Positions 19,031-28,654 of a DNA stretch of 64,000 bases are shown here, one piece after another. Position 1 is the stretch's first letter, and each line of letters begins with the position of its first letter. A program made the position numbers and the translations under genes. The notes beneath the pieces are model-generated. The model was not told the origin of the DNA. It was given only the letters and a program-made list of their open reading frames with translations, and made no database searches. This DNA comes from Streptomyces roseifaciens (lineage in GTDB: Bacteria; Actinomycetota; Actinomycetes; Streptomycetales; Streptomycetaceae): assembly GCF_001445655.1 (NCBI RefSeq), contig NZ_LNBE01000004.1:124001-188000 (forward strand). The letters run 5' to 3'.

Positions 19031-20356
19031 TCACAGCGCTGCCGCCGCCTGCCCCTTGAGGCTCTCAAGATCGACCGCCCGCGCCATCGCCTCGTACCCC
19101 GCGTCGCTCGGGTGCAGGTGGTCCCCGGAGTCGTAGGCCGGCAGGAGCCGCTCGGGAGCCGCCGGGTCCCGCAGCGTCCGGTCGAAGTCCACGACCGCGT
19201 CGAAGACGCCGCCGGTACGGATGATCTCGTTGACCCCCTGGCGCGTGGCCTCCTGGCGCTCCACCGCGCCCTTGTGGCCGCCGAACGGCATCAGCGTCGA
19301 GCCGACCACCCGCAGGCCGCGCGCGTGCGCCCGCTGCACGATCGCGCGCAGGCCGTTGACGATCTGCTGCGGGTCCTGCACCTGCGGCTTGCGCAGGATG
19401 TCGTTGATCCCGAGCGCCACGACGACGACGCGGGCGCCGGTCCGGCCGAGTACGTCCCGGTCGAAGCGCGAGAGGCCGCTGGGGTTGTTCGGCATCGGCG
19501 CGGCCGAGTTGCTCAGCAGTATGCGGTTGCCGCTGATGCCCTCGTTGAGGACGCCGTAGCGCGGGGCGCCGGGCTCCGTGCGCAGCCGGGCGGCCAGGAA
19601 GTCCGGCCAGCGGCGGTTGGCGCCGACGGTGGAGGTCACGCCGTCGGTGATGGAGTCGCCGAGGGCGACGACCGCGCCGTGCGCCTCCTGGCTCCACACG
19701 TCCACGGCCGTCAGGTAGCGCCAGTAGGGCGTCTTCGTGGTGTACGCGGTGCCGAGGGGCTCCTCGGTGTGGTCGCCGCGCGCGATGAAGGAGATCTGCC
19801 GGGCGTGCGGGTGGTAGGTGACCGGGCCCGAGGGGGTCGGCGAGTACGTGGTGACGAGCAGGTCGGAGGCGGCCGGGACGGCCATCCGGACCGGGTCGCT
19901 GAGCAGGGAGCCGCCGGCCGGGACGGTGACCGTGGGCTGTCCGGCGAAGGTCAGGCGCTGCATGCTGCCGGGGGCGGCCGCGGGGGAGCCGGGGGTCGCG
20001 GCCACGCCGAGCGAGGCGTGCGTGACGGCCAGCGGCAGGCTCCCGTAGAGGTTGGAGAGCTGGATGCGGGCGCCGGTGCCGCCGATGCTGGTGTGGACCA
20101 CGTTGCGGATCGACATGCCCGCGAAGCCGTTGGCGGTGTTGGGCTCGGCGGCGGCCGGCGAGGTGGCCCAGGAGCCGATCCATTCCCCGGAGGCGGCGGG
20201 TTCGGCGGAGGGGCGGCTCTCGTGCCGGCTGGTGACGGCCTGTCCGTCCTGACCGCCGACCCCGACGAATATCGCGGTCGAGACGATGATCACCACGGCC
20301 GCCAGCGCGGCGAGGACGGCGTAGGCCGTGCCGCGGGGCAGGGGTGGCCTGTTCAT
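19031..20356 (-). CDS. Secreted GDSL/SGNH hydrolase
   Basis: A 441-residue exported esterase or lipase. One N-terminal membrane segment (about 12-35) acts as signal or anchor and is followed by a Ser/Pro-rich linker and a beta-sandwich-like domain of about 150 residues. The SGNH catalytic domain has block I VALGDSITDG (nucleophile Ser), block II NEGISGNRIL, block III ALGINDIL and block V HPSDAGY (Asp, His). Members deacylate lipids or polysaccharides; the substrate is unknown. AGGAG lies 7 nt before the ATG at 20356. Confidence 0.9.
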   Translation of the reverse strand: MNRPPLPRGTAYAVLAALAAVVIIVSTAIFVGVGGQDGQAVTSRHESRPSAEPAASGEWIGSWATSPAAAEPNTANGFAGMSIRNVVHTSIGGTGARIQLSNLYGSLPLAVTHASLGVAATPGSPAAAPGSMQRLTFAGQPTVTVPAGGSLLSDPVRMAVPAASDLLVTTYSPTPSGPVTYHPHARQISFIARGDHTEEPLGTAYTTKTPYWRYLTAVDVWSQEAHGAVVALGDSITDGVTSTVGANRRWPDFLAARLRTEPGAPRYGVLNEGISGNRILLSNSAAPMPNNPSGLSRFDRDVLGRTGARVVVVALGINDILRKPQVQDPQQIVNGLRAIVQRAHARGLRVVGSTLMPFGGHKGAVERQEATRQGVNEIIRTGGVFDAVVDFDRTLRDPAAPERLLPAYDSGDHLHPSDAGYEAMARAVDLESLKGQAAAAL

Positions 20357-20614
20357 GCGGGTGTCTCCTGGAAGAGGCGGAGCGGGCAGCTCCGGGTGCG
20401 GAAGCGGAACCGGGGACGAAAACAGCGACTGATCAGCAACAGCGCCCTCGCGGTCCGATCGCCGTTGCATGATCCCACGGTGGCCTCGGGGGTCGCCCGC
20501 CGGCCGGGTGGGTCACGCAACGTGTCACATGCGACTTGTCAGACGCGGGGAACTCCCGGTCCGTTCCAGGAGTAGGCCGGGTAAGGACAATGCACGGTAG
20601 GTCGGCTGGAACGG

Positions 20615-21949
20615 GTGGTGCGGATGAAACGGTCGCCGAGTGAGGACACGGGTACCGCTGAACGGGTGATGCCCGCTCCGCTGGGCAGTCTCACCTACAG
20701 CGCGGCCGACGAGGAGAAACGCCGCGGAGTGCGCCGGATGAAGGCCCTCGCGACGGGGCTCCTGATCGCGGTTGCGCTGGTGTACGGGCTTGCGAAGTGG
20801 TCCCAGTCGGCGGGCGCGGGGGCCTGGGCCGGCTACGTGGCCGCCGCGGCGGAGGCCGGCATGGTCGGTGCCCTCGCCGACTGGTTCGCCGTCACCGCGC
20901 TCTTCCGGCGCCCGATGGGCCTGCCCATCCCGCACACCGCGATCATCCCCACCAAGAAGGACCAGCTCGGTCAGAGCCTCGGCGACTTCGTCGGGGAGAA
21001 CTTCCTCTCCGGCGAGGTGGTGCGGGTCCGGCTGCGGGCCGTCGGCATCGCCTCCCGCCTCGGCGCCTGGCTCTCCCACCCCGAGCACGCCGACCGCGTC
21101 ACCGCCGAGCTGGCCACCGCCGTGCGCGGCGCCCTCACCGTCCTGCGGGACTCCGACGTGCAGGCCGTCGTCGGCGAGGCCATCACCCGGCGCGCCGACG
21201 CCGCCGAGGTCGCGCCCGGCATCGGCGCCATGCTGGAGAAGGTCGTCGCGGACGGCGGCCACCGGAAGGTCGTGGACCTGGTGTGCGTCCGCGCCCACGA
21301 CTGGCTCGTCACCCACGGGGACTCCGTGATGGGGGCCGTTACGGGGGGTGCGCCCGGGTGGACGCCGCGGTTCGTCGACCGGAAGGTCGGGGAGCGGGTC
21401 TACAAGGAGCTGTTGCGGTTCGCCATCGAGATGCGCGACATGCCCGACCACCCGGCGCGCGGGGCCGTCGACCGCTTCCTCGGGGACTTCGCGCGCGACC
21501 TGCAGTCCGACACGGACACGCGGGCGCGGGTCGAGCGGCTGAAGTCCGACCTGCTGGGGCGGGGCGAGGTGCAGGACGTCATCGCGTCGGTGTGGGCCTC
21601 GGTCCGCGCGATGATCGTCGCGGCGGCGGAGGACGAGCGGAGTGAGCTGCGGCTGCGGGTGCGGGCGGGGATCTTGTCGCTCGGGTCGCGGATGGCGGCC
21701 GACGACCGGCTGCGGGAGAAGGTCGACGGGTGGCTGGAGGACGCGGCGGTCTACGTCGTGACGACGTACCGCGACGAGATCACGTCGCTGATCACGGACA
21801 CGGTCGCGGGCTGGGACGCGGAGCACACGTCCCGGAAGATCGAGGCCCACATCGGGCGGGACCTGCAGTTCATCCGCATCAACGGCACGGTGGTGGGGGC
21901 GCTGGCGGGGCTGTGCATCTACGGGCTGACCAGGGGGCTGGGGGGGTAG
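20615..21949 (+). CDS. DUF445 family membrane protein
   Basis: A 444-residue DUF445 (YjiN-type) protein. It has an N-terminal hydrophobic segment (about 44-62), a conserved GMVGALADWFAVTALFRRP motif, HTAIIPTKKDQLG, a long helical middle and a C-terminal hydrophobic helix (GTVVGALAGLCIYGL). Function unknown; predicted inner-membrane protein. Starts at GTG 20615 or ATG 20624 are both possible, and neither has a clear Shine-Dalgarno. Confidence 0.88.
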   Translation: MVRMKRSPSEDTGTAERVMPAPLGSLTYSAADEEKRRGVRRMKALATGLLIAVALVYGLAKWSQSAGAGAWAGYVAAAAEAGMVGALADWFAVTALFRRPMGLPIPHTAIIPTKKDQLGQSLGDFVGENFLSGEVVRVRLRAVGIASRLGAWLSHPEHADRVTAELATAVRGALTVLRDSDVQAVVGEAITRRADAAEVAPGIGAMLEKVVADGGHRKVVDLVCVRAHDWLVTHGDSVMGAVTGGAPGWTPRFVDRKVGERVYKELLRFAIEMRDMPDHPARGAVDRFLGDFARDLQSDTDTRARVERLKSDLLGRGEVQDVIASVWASVRAMIVAAAEDERSELRLRVRAGILSLGSRMAADDRLREKVDGWLEDAAVYVVTTYRDEITSLITDTVAGWDAEHTSRKIEAHIGRDLQFIRINGTVVGALAGLCIYGLTRGLGG

Positions 21950-21988
21950 CGCCGCCGGGCCGGCACCCGGTCCGGTTAGGGTCACCCC

Positions 21989-22186
21989 GTGTTGAAACGT
22001 CCCACCTTGCTGTGGTTGCTCGCTCCGTACGTCCTCTTTCTTGGCGTCCTCCCGCTCGTCGACCGGGTGCGGCCCACGGTCATGGGGTTGCCCTTCTTGT
22101 TCTTCTGGCTGCTCGCTGCCACCCTCCTTACCCCCGTCGCCGTCTTCCTCGCCTGGCGGGGCGACCGCAGGCGAGGCCGGGTATGA
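21989..22186 (+). CDS. DUF3311 small membrane protein
   Basis: A 65-residue protein with two hydrophobic helices and a basic tail (WRGDRRRGRV), starting at GTG. The family typically precedes a sodium:solute symporter gene, as here. Its stop overlaps the symporter ATG (ATGA), so the pair is translationally coupled, probably as an accessory subunit (inference). Confidence 0.85.
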   Translation: MLKRPTLLWLLAPYVLFLGVLPLVDRVRPTVMGLPFLFFWLLAATLLTPVAVFLAWRGDRRRGRV

Positions 22187-23724
22187 GCGGCAACGCGGCG
22201 GTGGCGACCACCGTCTTTGTTGTTTTCATGGTGCTCACCGTCGCCCTCGGCCTTCTCGCCGTGCGCGGTCACGGCCGCACCACCGGCCTCGCCGAGTGGT
22301 CCGTCGGCGGCCGCAGCCTCGGCACCGTCTTCATCTGGGTGCTGATGGCCGGTGAGGGCTACACCAGCTTCAGCTACCTCGGCGCGGCCGGCTGGGGCTA
22401 CAACCACGGCGCCCCGGTCCTCTACGTCATCGCCTACATGTCCTGCGGCTACGCGATCGGTTACGTCGTCGGCCCGACGCTCTGGTCGTACGCCCGCCGC
22501 CACGGCCTGGTCACCATCACCGACATGGTCGCCCACCGCTACGGCCGCCCCTGGCTCGGCACGGCGGTCGCGGTCCTGGCGACCGTGTGCCTGCTGCCGT
22601 ACATCCAGCTGCAGATCACCGGCATGGGCGTCGTCGTCTCCACCATTTCGTATGGCGTCATCAGCTTGAACTGGGCCTACTTCATCGCCTTCGCGGTGAC
22701 GACCGGGTTCGTGGTGGTGAGCGGGCTGCGGGGGAGCGCGTGGGTGTCGGTGCTGAAGGACGCGCTGGTGATCGTGACGCTCGCTTTTCTCGCGATCTAC
22801 GTCCCGAACCACTACTTCGACGGCTACGGGCCCTTCCTGGACCGCCTCGTCGCCGAGAAGCCCGACTGGCTGACGCTGACCGGCCACGGCGGCAGCGGCC
22901 TCGACGTCACCTGGTTCGCGACCACGAGCTTCCTCAACTCCCTGACGGTCGTCATCTTCCCGACCACCGTGGCGGGCTACCTGGGCGCGCGCAGCGCCGA
23001 TGCCCTGCGCCGCAACGCGATGCTGCTGCCGTTCTACAACGTGCTGCTGTTCGTGCCGATGCTGCTGGGCATGGCGGCCCTGTTCGTCGTGCCGGGGCTG
23101 ACGGGTGCCGGGTCGAACCTCGCTCTGTTCAAGCTGGTCGTGGACTCGCTTCCGGCATGGGCCGTCGGGGTCACCGGCGTCGCCGCGGCCCTCTCCTCCA
23201 TCGTTCCCATGGCCGTGTTCATGCTGGTCATCGGCACGATGTGGGGGAAGAGCGTGCTGGGGACGATCCCCGCCCTGGCCGGCCGGCCGCGGCGGCAGCG
23301 GTTCGCGGCGCAGATCGTCGTGGTCGTGTCGGGCGCGCTGGCGCTCGCTCTGACCTACCTGACGCCCAACACCCTCGTCCGCCTCTCCCTCATCTCGTAC
23401 GAGGGGATGGCGCAGCTCGTCCCGATGATCCTGCTGGGTCTGGTGTGGCGGCGGCTGACGCTGTGGGGCGCGGTGAGCGGACTCGTGGCGGGAGGAACGC
23501 TCGTGTGCGCCCTCGTCTTCACCGAGCACGACCCCCTGTGGGGCGTGAACGCGGGAGCGCTCGCGCTGGGCGTGAACCTGGCGGTGGCGCTGGCCGTCTC
23601 CTGGCTCGGCCCGCAGCCGGCCGACGACCGCCCGGACGAGGAGGTGTTGGCGACCGATCCGCGACCGGAGGAGTCGTCGGGACGGGAGGGGTCGGCGCGA
23701 CCGGAGGGGTCGGTTCCGGCATAA
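22183..23724 (+). CDS. Sodium:solute symporter (SSS family)
   Basis: A 513-residue secondary transporter with about thirteen membrane segments. N-terminal TTGLAEWSVGGRSLG and a GEGYTSFSYLGAAGWGY region lie in the SSS core, and GVTGVAAALSSIVPMA resembles the sodium-site helix. The charged C-tail is rich in Glu/Asp/Pro. With a DUF3311 partner it resembles carboxylate importers, but the substrate is unassigned. The ATG at 22183 overlaps the upstream stop. Confidence 0.9.
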   Translation: MSGNAAVATTVFVVFMVLTVALGLLAVRGHGRTTGLAEWSVGGRSLGTVFIWVLMAGEGYTSFSYLGAAGWGYNHGAPVLYVIAYMSCGYAIGYVVGPTLWSYARRHGLVTITDMVAHRYGRPWLGTAVAVLATVCLLPYIQLQITGMGVVVSTISYGVISLNWAYFIAFAVTTGFVVVSGLRGSAWVSVLKDALVIVTLAFLAIYVPNHYFDGYGPFLDRLVAEKPDWLTLTGHGGSGLDVTWFATTSFLNSLTVVIFPTTVAGYLGARSADALRRNAMLLPFYNVLLFVPMLLGMAALFVVPGLTGAGSNLALFKLVVDSLPAWAVGVTGVAAALSSIVPMAVFMLVIGTMWGKSVLGTIPALAGRPRRQRFAAQIVVVVSGALALALTYLTPNTLVRLSLISYEGMAQLVPMILLGLVWRRLTLWGAVSGLVAGGTLVCALVFTEHDPLWGVNAGALALGVNLAVALAVSWLGPQPADDRPDEEVLATDPRPEESSGREGSARPEGSVPA

Positions 23725-23838
23725 GGGGTGAATGAGTCGATTGCTTGGCCGGTTCCGGCACTTGCCGTGAGCAAAGGCGAATGGAAATGTTCGCGCTGTT
23801 CTCCGGACCGCATGTTTCGAACCGAATGGAGCGATGCA

Positions 23839-24348
23839 ATGCGTATCACCGGCAAGACGATCTTTGCAGCCGCGGCGACCACCCTTCTGACGGGCGCTCT
23901 CGTCACCACCGGGAACCCGGCCACGGCCGCGGCCGCGCCGCCCGACACCTTCACCAAGTCCGTCCAGTCCTACCTCGACAACACCAATCTCGACGCCTAC
24001 GACGGGGCTGCCGTCTGGACCAGGGACGGCAGTTACGCCGACCAGGTGTGGACGTTCGACAGAGTGGCCACCCAGTCCGACGGGCTGGGTGTCTACACGA
24101 TCAAGAACACCCGCTTCGGCAGCTGCATCACCGCCACGGCCGCCTCCGGCAAGGTGCAGTTGGCCAAGTGCGACCCACACAACCTGGCCCAGCGCTGGAC
24201 CGTGGACACCGCCGAGGACCAGACCGAGATCCTCAACAAGAAGTTCGCGGACACCGCCCTCCAGGCGAACGGCTCCGACCAGGCGGTGACCACCGAGGAG
24301 CAGGGGGACGGGCCCAACAACCAGCTGTGGACCTTCTACGACAAGTAG
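23839..24348 (+). CDS. Secreted single-domain beta-trefoil (R-type lectin-like) protein
   Basis: A 169-residue protein with a Sec signal peptide (about 1-33, AXA-type cut near ATAAAA). The mature part carries three QxW-type repeats (DQVWTFD, AQRWTVD, NQLWTFY) and one disulfide-compatible cysteine pair (SCIT ... AKCD). This is the beta-trefoil lectin pattern. No catalytic domain is attached, so it is probably a free sugar-binding secreted protein. The start is chosen from GGAG upstream and the clean signal peptide. Confidence 0.82.
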   Translation: MRITGKTIFAAAATTLLTGALVTTGNPATAAAAPPDTFTKSVQSYLDNTNLDAYDGAAVWTRDGSYADQVWTFDRVATQSDGLGVYTIKNTRFGSCITATAASGKVQLAKCDPHNLAQRWTVDTAEDQTEILNKKFADTALQANGSDQAVTTEEQGDGPNNQLWTFYDK

Positions 24349-24390
24349 GGGGCAAGTAGGGGGCAGCGCCCCCGAGCTGACTAAATGCGA

Positions 24391-24421
24391 CCAGGCCGAC
24401 GATCCCGACTCGTCGGCCTGG
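24391..24421. terminator. Hairpin after the trefoil gene
   Basis: A perfect 12-bp stem (24391-24402 with 24410-24421) and 7-nt loop, about 40 bp past the stop codon. Confidence 0.75.
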
Positions 24422-24553
24422 ACCAATTCTGACCGTACGTGTCCGGGAGATGGCGCAGATCCATGCAATGATCACCCGTACCACCAGTAATCCGAGGTTT
24501 GTGCGAAGATTCCGTCCCCGGTCCGCTCGGACCGGGCGACAAGGGGAAACATC

Positions 24554-25705
24554 GTGCACATAACGAGATTCAGAGCCGCTGTTGGGGCGGCTGTGACGGT
24601 GGCCGCCACGGCCGCTCTCCTGCCCACGTCGGCCGCGTTCGCGGCGGGCAAGCCGGACTCCCGCACGGCGGACAGTGCGACCGTCGAGGCCTTCGGCCGA
24701 ATAGCCGACGCCGTGCTGAACGACCGCACCTCGGTCCTCCTGGACTCCCGCTCGGCCGACCGCAAGGCGACCAAGCTCGACGGCAAGGTCCGTCTCTCCT
24801 CCGGCCTCTCGAAGGCCGAGGACACCGGACTCTCCTCGCTGAAGATGCGGAAGTCCTGGCTCGCCGCCCTCGGCGAGGCCTACACCGGCGCCGACACCAA
24901 GACCTCGGTCGACAGGACGACGGTCAAGGGCAACCGCGCCACCGTGCGTGTCACCGAGACCACGGTGCTCACGTACAAGAAGATCCGCGGCGACGAGCCC
25001 TCGACCACCGGCTTCACCGCCCACCACGAGCTCAGCTTCTCCCTCGGCAAGAGCGGCAAGTGGGAGCTCACGGGCATCCGCCCGCAGGACGACGGCCCCG
25101 GCGCCATCAACGAGCCCCGCACGGCGGTGGCGGCGACCGGCAGCATCGACCTCAACGGCAGCCCGGCCGCGACCCGGTACCCCGGCAGCCGCAACGCCAA
25201 GCCGAAGTCGCTGACCGCCACGACCAAGGGCGGTCTCGACTACAAGGCCATGGCCGCCTACGCCGAGAAGTACTGGCGCAACTACAACCCCGCCTACCGC
25301 AGCTTCAACAGTTACGGCGGCGACTGCACCAACTTCATCAGCCAGGCCCTCAAGGCCGGCGGCTGGAAGGACGCGGCCGGATCGGACACCTCCGACTACC
25401 GCAAGTGGTGGTACAACAAGTCGAGCCAGTCCGACTCCTGGGTCGGCGCCAACGAGTGGTCGTGGCACACGCTGTCCACCAAGCGGGCGACCAACCTGTC
25501 GAACGTGTACCAGATGGACGTCGGCGACATCCTGCAGATGGACTTCGACGGTGACGGGTCCAAGGACCACTCCATGATGACCACGTACCGCAGCCGGATG
25601 GGCGTCCCGTACCTGACGTACCACTCGACCAACACCTACCGGAAGTCGGTCGCGAGCATCATCGCGTCCTACCCCGGGGCGATCTACTACGCCTACCGCA
25701 CGTGA
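24554..25705 (+). CDS. Secreted amidase-domain protein (Amidase_6 type)
   Basis: A 383-residue exported protein starting at GTG, with a signal peptide of about 30 residues. A beta-rich middle region (about 70-220) precedes a C-terminal Cys/His hydrolase-like domain: NSYGGDCTNFISQAL (catalytic-type Cys), a WW/W-rich stretch and DGSKDHSMMTT (His). This matches the putative amidase domain found in secreted Gram-positive proteins, probably acting on cell-wall peptides or amides. The substrate is unproven. Confidence 0.85.
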   Translation: MHITRFRAAVGAAVTVAATAALLPTSAAFAAGKPDSRTADSATVEAFGRIADAVLNDRTSVLLDSRSADRKATKLDGKVRLSSGLSKAEDTGLSSLKMRKSWLAALGEAYTGADTKTSVDRTTVKGNRATVRVTETTVLTYKKIRGDEPSTTGFTAHHELSFSLGKSGKWELTGIRPQDDGPGAINEPRTAVAATGSIDLNGSPAATRYPGSRNAKPKSLTATTKGGLDYKAMAAYAEKYWRNYNPAYRSFNSYGGDCTNFISQALKAGGWKDAAGSDTSDYRKWWYNKSSQSDSWVGANEWSWHTLSTKRATNLSNVYQMDVGDILQMDFDGDGSKDHSMMTTYRSRMGVPYLTYHSTNTYRKSVASIIASYPGAIYYAYRT

Positions 25706-25826
25706 TGCGGCGTGGGCCGCGCCCGGCCGTCCGGCCTCCGGGTGGGCGGGGCGCGGCCCACAATTCGCTGTTCGCAGTCCGAAACGTCCCTTGCGGAGAA
25801 CCCCTCCGCTCTTGGACGATCAAGCG

Positions 25827-26684
25827 ATGAAACTGCTGCGTGTGGGGCCCGCGGGGGCGGAACGCCCGGCGCTGCTGGATGAGGACGGAACCCTTCGCGA
25901 CCTGTCGGCGCTGGTGACCGACGTCGACGGCGCGCTGCTCGCCGACGCGCCCGCGCTCTCGCGCATACGGGCCGCCGTCGGCGCCCGCATCCTCCCCGCC
26001 CTCGACCCGGCCGGCCTGCGCACCGGCCCGCCCCTCTCCCGGATCGGCAAGATCGTGGGCGTCGGCCTGAACTACCGCCGCCTGGCCGCCGAGACCCGCT
26101 CCGTCGTCCCCGCCGAACCCGTCCTCTTCCTCAAGGCCGCGGACACGGTCGTCGGCCCCGACGACCCGGTCCTGCTGCCGCCCGGCAGCGAGAAGACCGA
26201 CTGGGAGATCGAACTCGGCGTCGTCATCGCCCACCGCGCGCGCCGCCTGGAGACGGACGAGGACGCGCTGGCCGCCGTCGGCGGCTACGTCCTCGCGCAC
26301 GACGTCTCCGAGCGCGAGTTCCAGTTCACCCGCGGCGGCGCGTGGGTCAAGGGCAAGAACTACGAGACGTTCACCCCGCTGGGCCCCTGGCTCGTCACCC
26401 CCGACGAGCTCCGCGACCCGCAGGCCCTGCGGCTGCGGCTGTGGGTCAACGGCGACCTCAAGCAGGACGACAGCACCGCGGATCAGATCTTTCCGGTGGC
26501 GGAGGTCATCCGGTACGTCAGCATGTTCATGACCCTGTATCCGGGTGACGTCATCCTGACGGGCACCCCGGCGGGCGTGGCCATGAGCCGCCCCGACCCC
26601 AAGCCGTACCTGAGGGCGGGGGACGTGGTGGAGCTGGAGGGCACGGGGCTGGGCCGGCAGCGGCAGGAACTCAAGGACGCGTAG
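25827..26684 (+). CDS. Fumarylacetoacetate hydrolase family protein
   Basis: A 285-residue FAH-fold enzyme. It contains KIVGVGLNYRRLA, PVLFLKAADTVVGP, metal-binding acidic residues in DWEIELGVVI, the DVSEREFQ segment, GKNYETFTPLGPW and ILTGTPAGV. The family covers hydrolases, decarboxylases and isomerases of beta-diketo or 2-keto acids. No aromatic-degradation genes lie nearby, so the substrate is open. The ATG at 25827 gives the usual N-terminus MKLLRVG. Confidence 0.9.
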   Translation: MKLLRVGPAGAERPALLDEDGTLRDLSALVTDVDGALLADAPALSRIRAAVGARILPALDPAGLRTGPPLSRIGKIVGVGLNYRRLAAETRSVVPAEPVLFLKAADTVVGPDDPVLLPPGSEKTDWEIELGVVIAHRARRLETDEDALAAVGGYVLAHDVSEREFQFTRGGAWVKGKNYETFTPLGPWLVTPDELRDPQALRLRLWVNGDLKQDDSTADQIFPVAEVIRYVSMFMTLYPGDVILTGTPAGVAMSRPDPKPYLRAGDVVELEGTGLGRQRQELKDA

Positions 26685-26744
26685 CGTCCGGCCCTCGGCG
26701 TGTACGGCGCGGTTTTGCCCCCGACGTGCGGCATATTTTCCGAT

Positions 26745-27023
26745 ATGCGCAGAACGCGGAGAACTAGCCCTGCGGTGGTCGCTGCGCTCGCCGTGGTGGC
26801 GAGCGTGGTGCTGGTGTGCGCGTTCACCTTCCCGGCGCCGAGGGGCGCTCCCGCGCCGGCGCCCCGGGAGCGCCACGTCGCGCCCGACGGCCGCGAACTG
26901 GCCCACGACGGTCGCTCCGCTGGGGCCGACACGCTGGTCGTCGGCGCGGGGATGGTCGCCGTCGGCGCCGTGCTGGGTCTCTGCGGCCTGGTGTGCAACC
27001 GGCCCCGTCACGAGACCGGTTGA
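26745..27023 (+). CDS. Small two-helix membrane protein
   Basis: A 92-residue protein with a basic start MRRTRRTS, hydrophobic helices at about 9-28 and 64-83, and a Pro/Arg-rich extracytoplasmic linker. Not recognised. It overlaps the convergent DUF397 gene by 16 bp at its 3' end. Confidence 0.65.
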   Translation: MRRTRRTSPAVVAALAVVASVVLVCAFTFPAPRGAPAPAPRERHVAPDGRELAHDGRSAGADTLVVGAGMVAVGAVLGLCGLVCNRPRHETG

Positions 27024-27247
27024 AAAGCGCCCTCGCTGCCGCCGCGTATGGAGTGCACGAAGGTCGCCCAGGCGTGCGGTGACAATGTCAGCGCGCCGCG
27101 GGGGCGGTCTTTGCTGTCGCCTATGGCGACGAGGCGGTCTTCTGTCGGCTGCATCTCGATGCAATTCGGGCCGGTGTCTGTGCTGTACGAGGACTTGCGC
27201 CATTCATCTTCGGGCAGGTCGTGACGTATCACGGGGGAGTCCCTCAC
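27008..27247 (-). CDS. DUF397 protein
   Basis: A 79-residue protein with the DUF397 pattern WRKSSYSTDTGPNCIEM ... VAIGDSKDRPRGALTLSPHAWATFV. DUF397 proteins nearly always follow a DUF5753 HTH regulator and are thought to act as its partner, sometimes as a toxin/antitoxin-like or anti-regulator pair. It starts at GTG 27247 with a 4-bp GTGA overlap with the regulator's stop, indicating coupled translation. Confidence 0.93.
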   Translation of the reverse strand: MRDSPVIRHDLPEDEWRKSSYSTDTGPNCIEMQPTEDRLVAIGDSKDRPRGALTLSPHAWATFVHSIRGGSEGAFQPVS

Positions 27248-28107
27248 TCATGTTCAAGCCCACGTGCGATCGACGCGATCAGCTCAATGGACCGTCCTGG
27301 TGGCAGCGCTGAGGACCGCAACTTGTCCAGAACGCGGCGGTACTTCGCAACGGTTTCATCATCCTCCAGGCAAAGTGCACCGTCGAGGTGTTCCACCTGT
27401 ACGACGTCCAGGTCCAGCGGGTCCGGGTAGGAGTAAAGGGCGAAGGATCCACCGGAGTCGGTGAACGATGTCTGTGTGAAGGGGATGACCTGAATCGTGA
27501 TGTCGGGAGACTGGCTCAAATCCACAAGGTGTCGCAACTGCTCGGCCAGCACCCCAGGACCACCGAACTGCTGGTGAAGTACGCCTTCTGCCATGATGGC
27601 CGTGTATTGCGGTGGATTTCCGCGCAGGAAGATGCTCTGCCGGCTCATCCGGAAGTCGACGAAGAAGTCCAGCTGTTGCTCGGTCAGCGACGTCGAGGCA
27701 CCGGAGATGAGTGCGGCCGCATAGGTCTGCGTCTGCAGCAGCCCCGGCACGACCTGTGATTGGAACGCCGAGATCCGTGCGGCTTCGGACTCCAGGTCCA
27801 GGGCCTCTTTGAAGCCGTCCGTGAGCATGCCGCTGTGGCGACGCCACCAAGTCCGCTTGTTGCCCTCGGATGCGAGTGCAACGAGCCACTCGCGCCGCTT
27901 CTCGTCATCGACGCCATAGAGGGTGAACAGGACTTCGAGCTCAAGTCGCGTGACGCGATGCTGGCCCGTCTCCTGTCGGCTGATCTTCGTTTTGTCGCCA
28001 TGGATCGCTTTGGCCGCTGCTTCAGGCGACACGCCTGCAGCTTCCCGTAGTGATCTCAGTTCGGCTCCCAGCTTGCGGCGACGGGCTGTGCGGCGCGGAT
28101 GTTTCAT
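27244..28107 (-). CDS. HTH (XRE) transcriptional regulator with DUF5753
   Basis: A 287-residue regulator. A basic N-tail precedes an XRE helix-turn-helix (about 13-66: LGAELRSLREAAGVSPEAAA ... KISRQETG). The C-terminal DUF5753 effector domain (about 95-280) contains QVVPGLLQT, MAEGVLHQQFGG and IQVIPF. Streptomyces has many such pairs with DUF397, and BldB/WhiJ-type developmental roles are known for some. The ATG at 28107 has GGAAGC upstream on the minus strand. Confidence 0.92.
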   Translation of the reverse strand: MKHPRRTARRRKLGAELRSLREAAGVSPEAAAKAIHGDKTKISRQETGQHRVTRLELEVLFTLYGVDDEKRREWLVALASEGNKRTWWRRHSGMLTDGFKEALDLESEAARISAFQSQVVPGLLQTQTYAAALISGASTSLTEQQLDFFVDFRMSRQSIFLRGNPPQYTAIMAEGVLHQQFGGPGVLAEQLRHLVDLSQSPDITIQVIPFTQTSFTDSGGSFALYSYPDPLDLDVVQVEHLDGALCLEDDETVAKYRRVLDKLRSSALPPGRSIELIASIARGLEHE

Positions 28108-28306
28108 GCTTCCTCCCCTGCTGGCCGTGCTCGCCCAGTGTGCTGCACGAGATCGGCGGCCTCGCTGGGCGATGGTGACCGTCACCCACAGGGGTGAACT
28201 CTCCATTTTGGAGGTCAAATTGTTGCGGGCGAAGCGCGCGGAGGGCCATCGTGGATGCGCGGCTACAGCGGGTAGTCGCGGACGCCGGGGGAAGGTGCAG
28301 GGGTCG

Positions 28307-28654
28307 ATGACGTACAGGAACGGCGCGTTCGTGGTGGACACCCGGGAGGGGCGGATGGCCCAGGTCATCGGCAGCCAAGGCCACCGCGTGCAGGTGCGGC
28401 AGCCCGGCGGTGGCCTGGAATGGGAAGTCCCCTTCTCCTACCTGCGGTTGGCGACCAGCGCGGAGCGAGCCGCGGCGCGCGCGAACCCGCAACCCCCCGC
28501 TCGGCCGACGATCGCCGACTGCCCGGAGTGCCCGGAGCTCAAGGCGGCCTGGTGGGAGGCGACGATCGAAGGGGACCCCTTCAAGGCGGGCGACGCCCTG
28601 GTCGCAGTACGGCGGCACTGGAGGTCGCACATGTCGGAAGGAACGCGCGTATGA
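28307..28654 (+). CDS. Uncharacterised Streptomyces protein with CxxC motif
   Basis: A 115-residue protein. The N-terminal half (GAFVVDTREGRMAQVIG ... VQVRQPGGGLEWEV) resembles a small beta-barrel; the C-terminal half has DCPECPELKAAWW with a CxxC pair. Similar proteins often sit near HTH/DUF397 pairs, as here on the opposite strand. No function can be assigned. The start at 28307 follows GGGG and leaves a 199-bp gap to the divergent regulator. Confidence 0.75.
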   Translation: MTYRNGAFVVDTREGRMAQVIGSQGHRVQVRQPGGGLEWEVPFSYLRLATSAERAAARANPQPPARPTIADCPECPELKAAWWEATIEGDPFKAGDALVAVRRHWRSHMSEGTRV